Assembly: GCF_024713945.1 (NCBI RefSeq)
Contig: NC_134682.1
Location: forward strand, 2,480,001 to 2,544,000
Direction: 5' to 3'
Length of the DNA stretch: 64,000 bases
DNA from: Dermatophagoides farinae
Taxonomy: Eukaryota > Arthropoda > Arachnida > Sarcoptiformes > Pyroglyphidae
Of the stretch, positions 61,880 to 64,000 are shown in pieces; positions within the stretch are counted from its first letter, which is position 1, and every line of letters starts with the position of its first letter. The notes under the pieces are model-generated. The model did no database searches, was not told the DNA's origin, and saw only the letters and a program-made list of their open reading frames with translations. The translations under genes and the position numbers were made by a program.

Positions 61880-64000
61880 CTATAATTAATGTTAATCAAA
61901 ATATACATTAAGAATTAGTTAAATTGACATGACATCCTGTTTATAAGTGTGTATAATTTTTCATTGAATGGACAATCAAATAATATATATGATATGACAT
62001 GACATGGGTATCGACGTTATATATTGAAAGTGTATAAAAGAGGAAATTGAAATTTGATTCCAATGGGAAATTTGATAAAAATCCTACAATAATTTGTTAC
62101 AAGCAAGCATGGTTATTTGTATGGACAAAATCAAATCCGGAAATGTATTCATTTTCTATATATTTCTCTCTCTCTCTCTCTTTATGATAAACATCGAATA
62201 GCTGTGTTTGTTTGCTATGTGTTATCAATTCGATTCGATTCATCAACATTACATTGCCCTTCTCTTTCACAACAGTAACGAATTGAATTTCATTCGACAG
62301 TGATTTCAAGTCAAAAAATAATGATGATGAACTCGATGTCAATGGCAAGAGGTTTATTGATGAAGATAATAATAATGATGATGACGAAATGGTATCATCA
62401 ACATCAATATATTCAATGGATGGATAAATTGCAATTGACAGAAAAAAAGAAACTGAACTAAATTCAAGTCAAATTGACAATGTCAAGTTAAATAACACAG
62501 ACACATTGTACGTTACGACGATATGCGAATTGTTCCATTCACATCCAACAAAATCGAATGCAATCTGCTCATAGTGCGTGCGTGTCATAGGCCTTAATAT
62601 TAGAAACGAAAGGTTTGGAACAATGGATCACTTTTTTTTCATTCATTCATTTTCTTTTATAATGGGGAACGAGAAAAAAAATTCATGATAAACACAGAAA
62701 AAAAGGCCATAATATTCAGTCGGTGATTATGTTACAATTTTGTTGATCATGGGTCACGAAAAAGTAAAGTGTGAAATAAAAAGGCAAAAAAAAAACATTG
62801 CAAAATCTAATGACGATCCAAACAAGAAAAAAAACACATTCACAATCAAATCGAAATTAATTTAATGATGAAATAAAAACAAAAAAAAAACCAGACAGAA
62901 GAATCTGTTGTCTGTAGTTGTTTTGATTACACATTCATGCATTCATTCGTTCAAATAAAACAATACAATCAATTAAAAAGAAATACTCAATCACTTGAAT
63001 AATTGATTTATAGGCTGTTGTGGGATATGAATGATATGTGCACTGAAAGTCAAAATTAAAAAAAAATCTGATTAGTAAATAAAATGAATATGATAAATGA
63101 TTGAAAATTTCATTGGTGGAGAGAAAAATCCAGAAAAAAAATGTTTGATCAATCGATCAAAAAAGAAAGAAAAATTTTCAGGAATAGCAACAGTATAAAC
63201 ACACACCTTGGGTGCTATATTGTGAAATTTTATTTTATTTCGATATTTCGATATTTATTTTCATCAAGCAAAACACAAACACACACCCACACACACTACA
63301 TTGTGATCATCCTTGATTATCATAAAAAAAGAAAAGAAAATTAAAATTCAATTCAATCAATCCATCAATGGATGATCCGAGACAAAATGACCACGACTAC
63401 CAAACATCATTGATCATCTTAGAATGGCAAAAAAAAATAAAAAGAGGAAAAAAATCATTATTTAAGAAGGGAAAAAATTGTTTGCCCATAAAAAGTTATC
63501 ATATATATATAATATTCATAATAAGAACATGGACACGGATTTTTTTTCGATTTGACCCATTCCAAAAATGTTTATGTTCACAAAACGTAATGACTAGAAA
63601 AAAAATCAATGATGATCACATATAAAAAAGCCCAAAAAAGTTTTTTTTTGTTTGTTTGAAATGGAACATTCATGCAAAAATGACCTTATTATTATCATTA
63701 TCTTTGTTTCGTTTTTTTTGTGTGTGTGTGAATAAATAAAAACTTTACACACATAAAATTGTGGCTATTGTGGTTTTGTAAAAATGATTATTTGTGGGGA
63801 AAGGAACGCATGGAATAGACACAAAACAGAAGTGGAAATTTTAATTTTTTTTTGTACTTTTTCTAATCACAAAAAAAGTAGGCGTGTTTGCAATGTATTT
63901 TTTTAAAAAGGAAAATTTCAATTGAAAATGCTTCAACTGGGTGATATTGTTTGGTACCGGCGTTTGTTGTTTCTAGACGGTTTTTATTTTCGGCAGAAAA
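61880..64000. other. Probable MOB3 intron or upstream region
   Basis: No exon encoding the MOB N-terminus was found on the minus strand and no other gene on either strand. The sequence is AT-rich with short A/T runs and a CT run near 62165-62182. If the missing MOB3 start lies beyond the window, this whole stretch is intron, over 2.1 kb. Confidence 0.5.

Overview
The window is eukaryotic nuclear DNA, most likely from a small-genome acariform (dust-mite-like) arthropod. This is inferred from strongly AT-rich sequence, many short introns (mostly 54-104 bp, GT..AG), tight gene packing in the right half, and an animal gene set (disco/basonuclin zinc-finger factor, nuclear lamin, MOB3, a reeler-DOMON-cytochrome b561 reductase). 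The species cannot be proven from the sequence alone. Trinucleotide repeats of the CAT/GAT and CAA/GTT type, (TG)n runs and long A/T runs fill the non-coding DNA. The same repeats, when translated, give the poly-His, poly-Asn, poly-Asp, poly-Ser and poly-Gln tracts in several of the proteins.

Layout. Positions 1-25,949 hold no gene I can support; they are microsatellite-rich and may be the regulatory domain of the next gene. 25,950-32,771 (+) is a three-exon disco/basonuclin transcription factor with a 3.15-kb intron. 33,940-35,471 (+) is PGS1, the mitochondrial phosphatidylglycerophosphate synthase. 36,673-38,429 (+) is a diaminopimelate-decarboxylase-like protein whose PLP lysine and other cofactor residues are replaced. 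38,705-41,623 (-) is the 5'-3' exoribonuclease XRN2/Rat1, and 41,901-44,177 (+) is KRI1. These two diverge from a 277-bp shared promoter and both act in nucleolar/nuclear RNA processing. 44,346-46,928 (-) is a ferric-chelate reductase 1-like membrane protein with an apparent single-base frameshift. 50,877-54,986 (-) encodes a full-size ABCG transporter (two ATPase and two membrane halves in one protein). 57,238-59,321 (+) is a lamin ending in a CaaX box. 60,138-60,592 (+) is a small unrecognised gene. 61,117-61,879 (-) is the 3' part of a MOB3 gene whose first coding exon(s) were not found and probably lie beyond the window.

The genes do not form one pathway; they look like ordinary housekeeping and developmental neighbours. 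The most unusual items are the LysA-like pseudoenzyme (an amino-acid biosynthesis fold that animals normally lack, carried on spliced, host-like exons), the full-length ABCG protein (animals normally have half-size ABCGs), and a consistent flank rule at long homopolymer runs (C-A(n)-T, or its complement ending in G).
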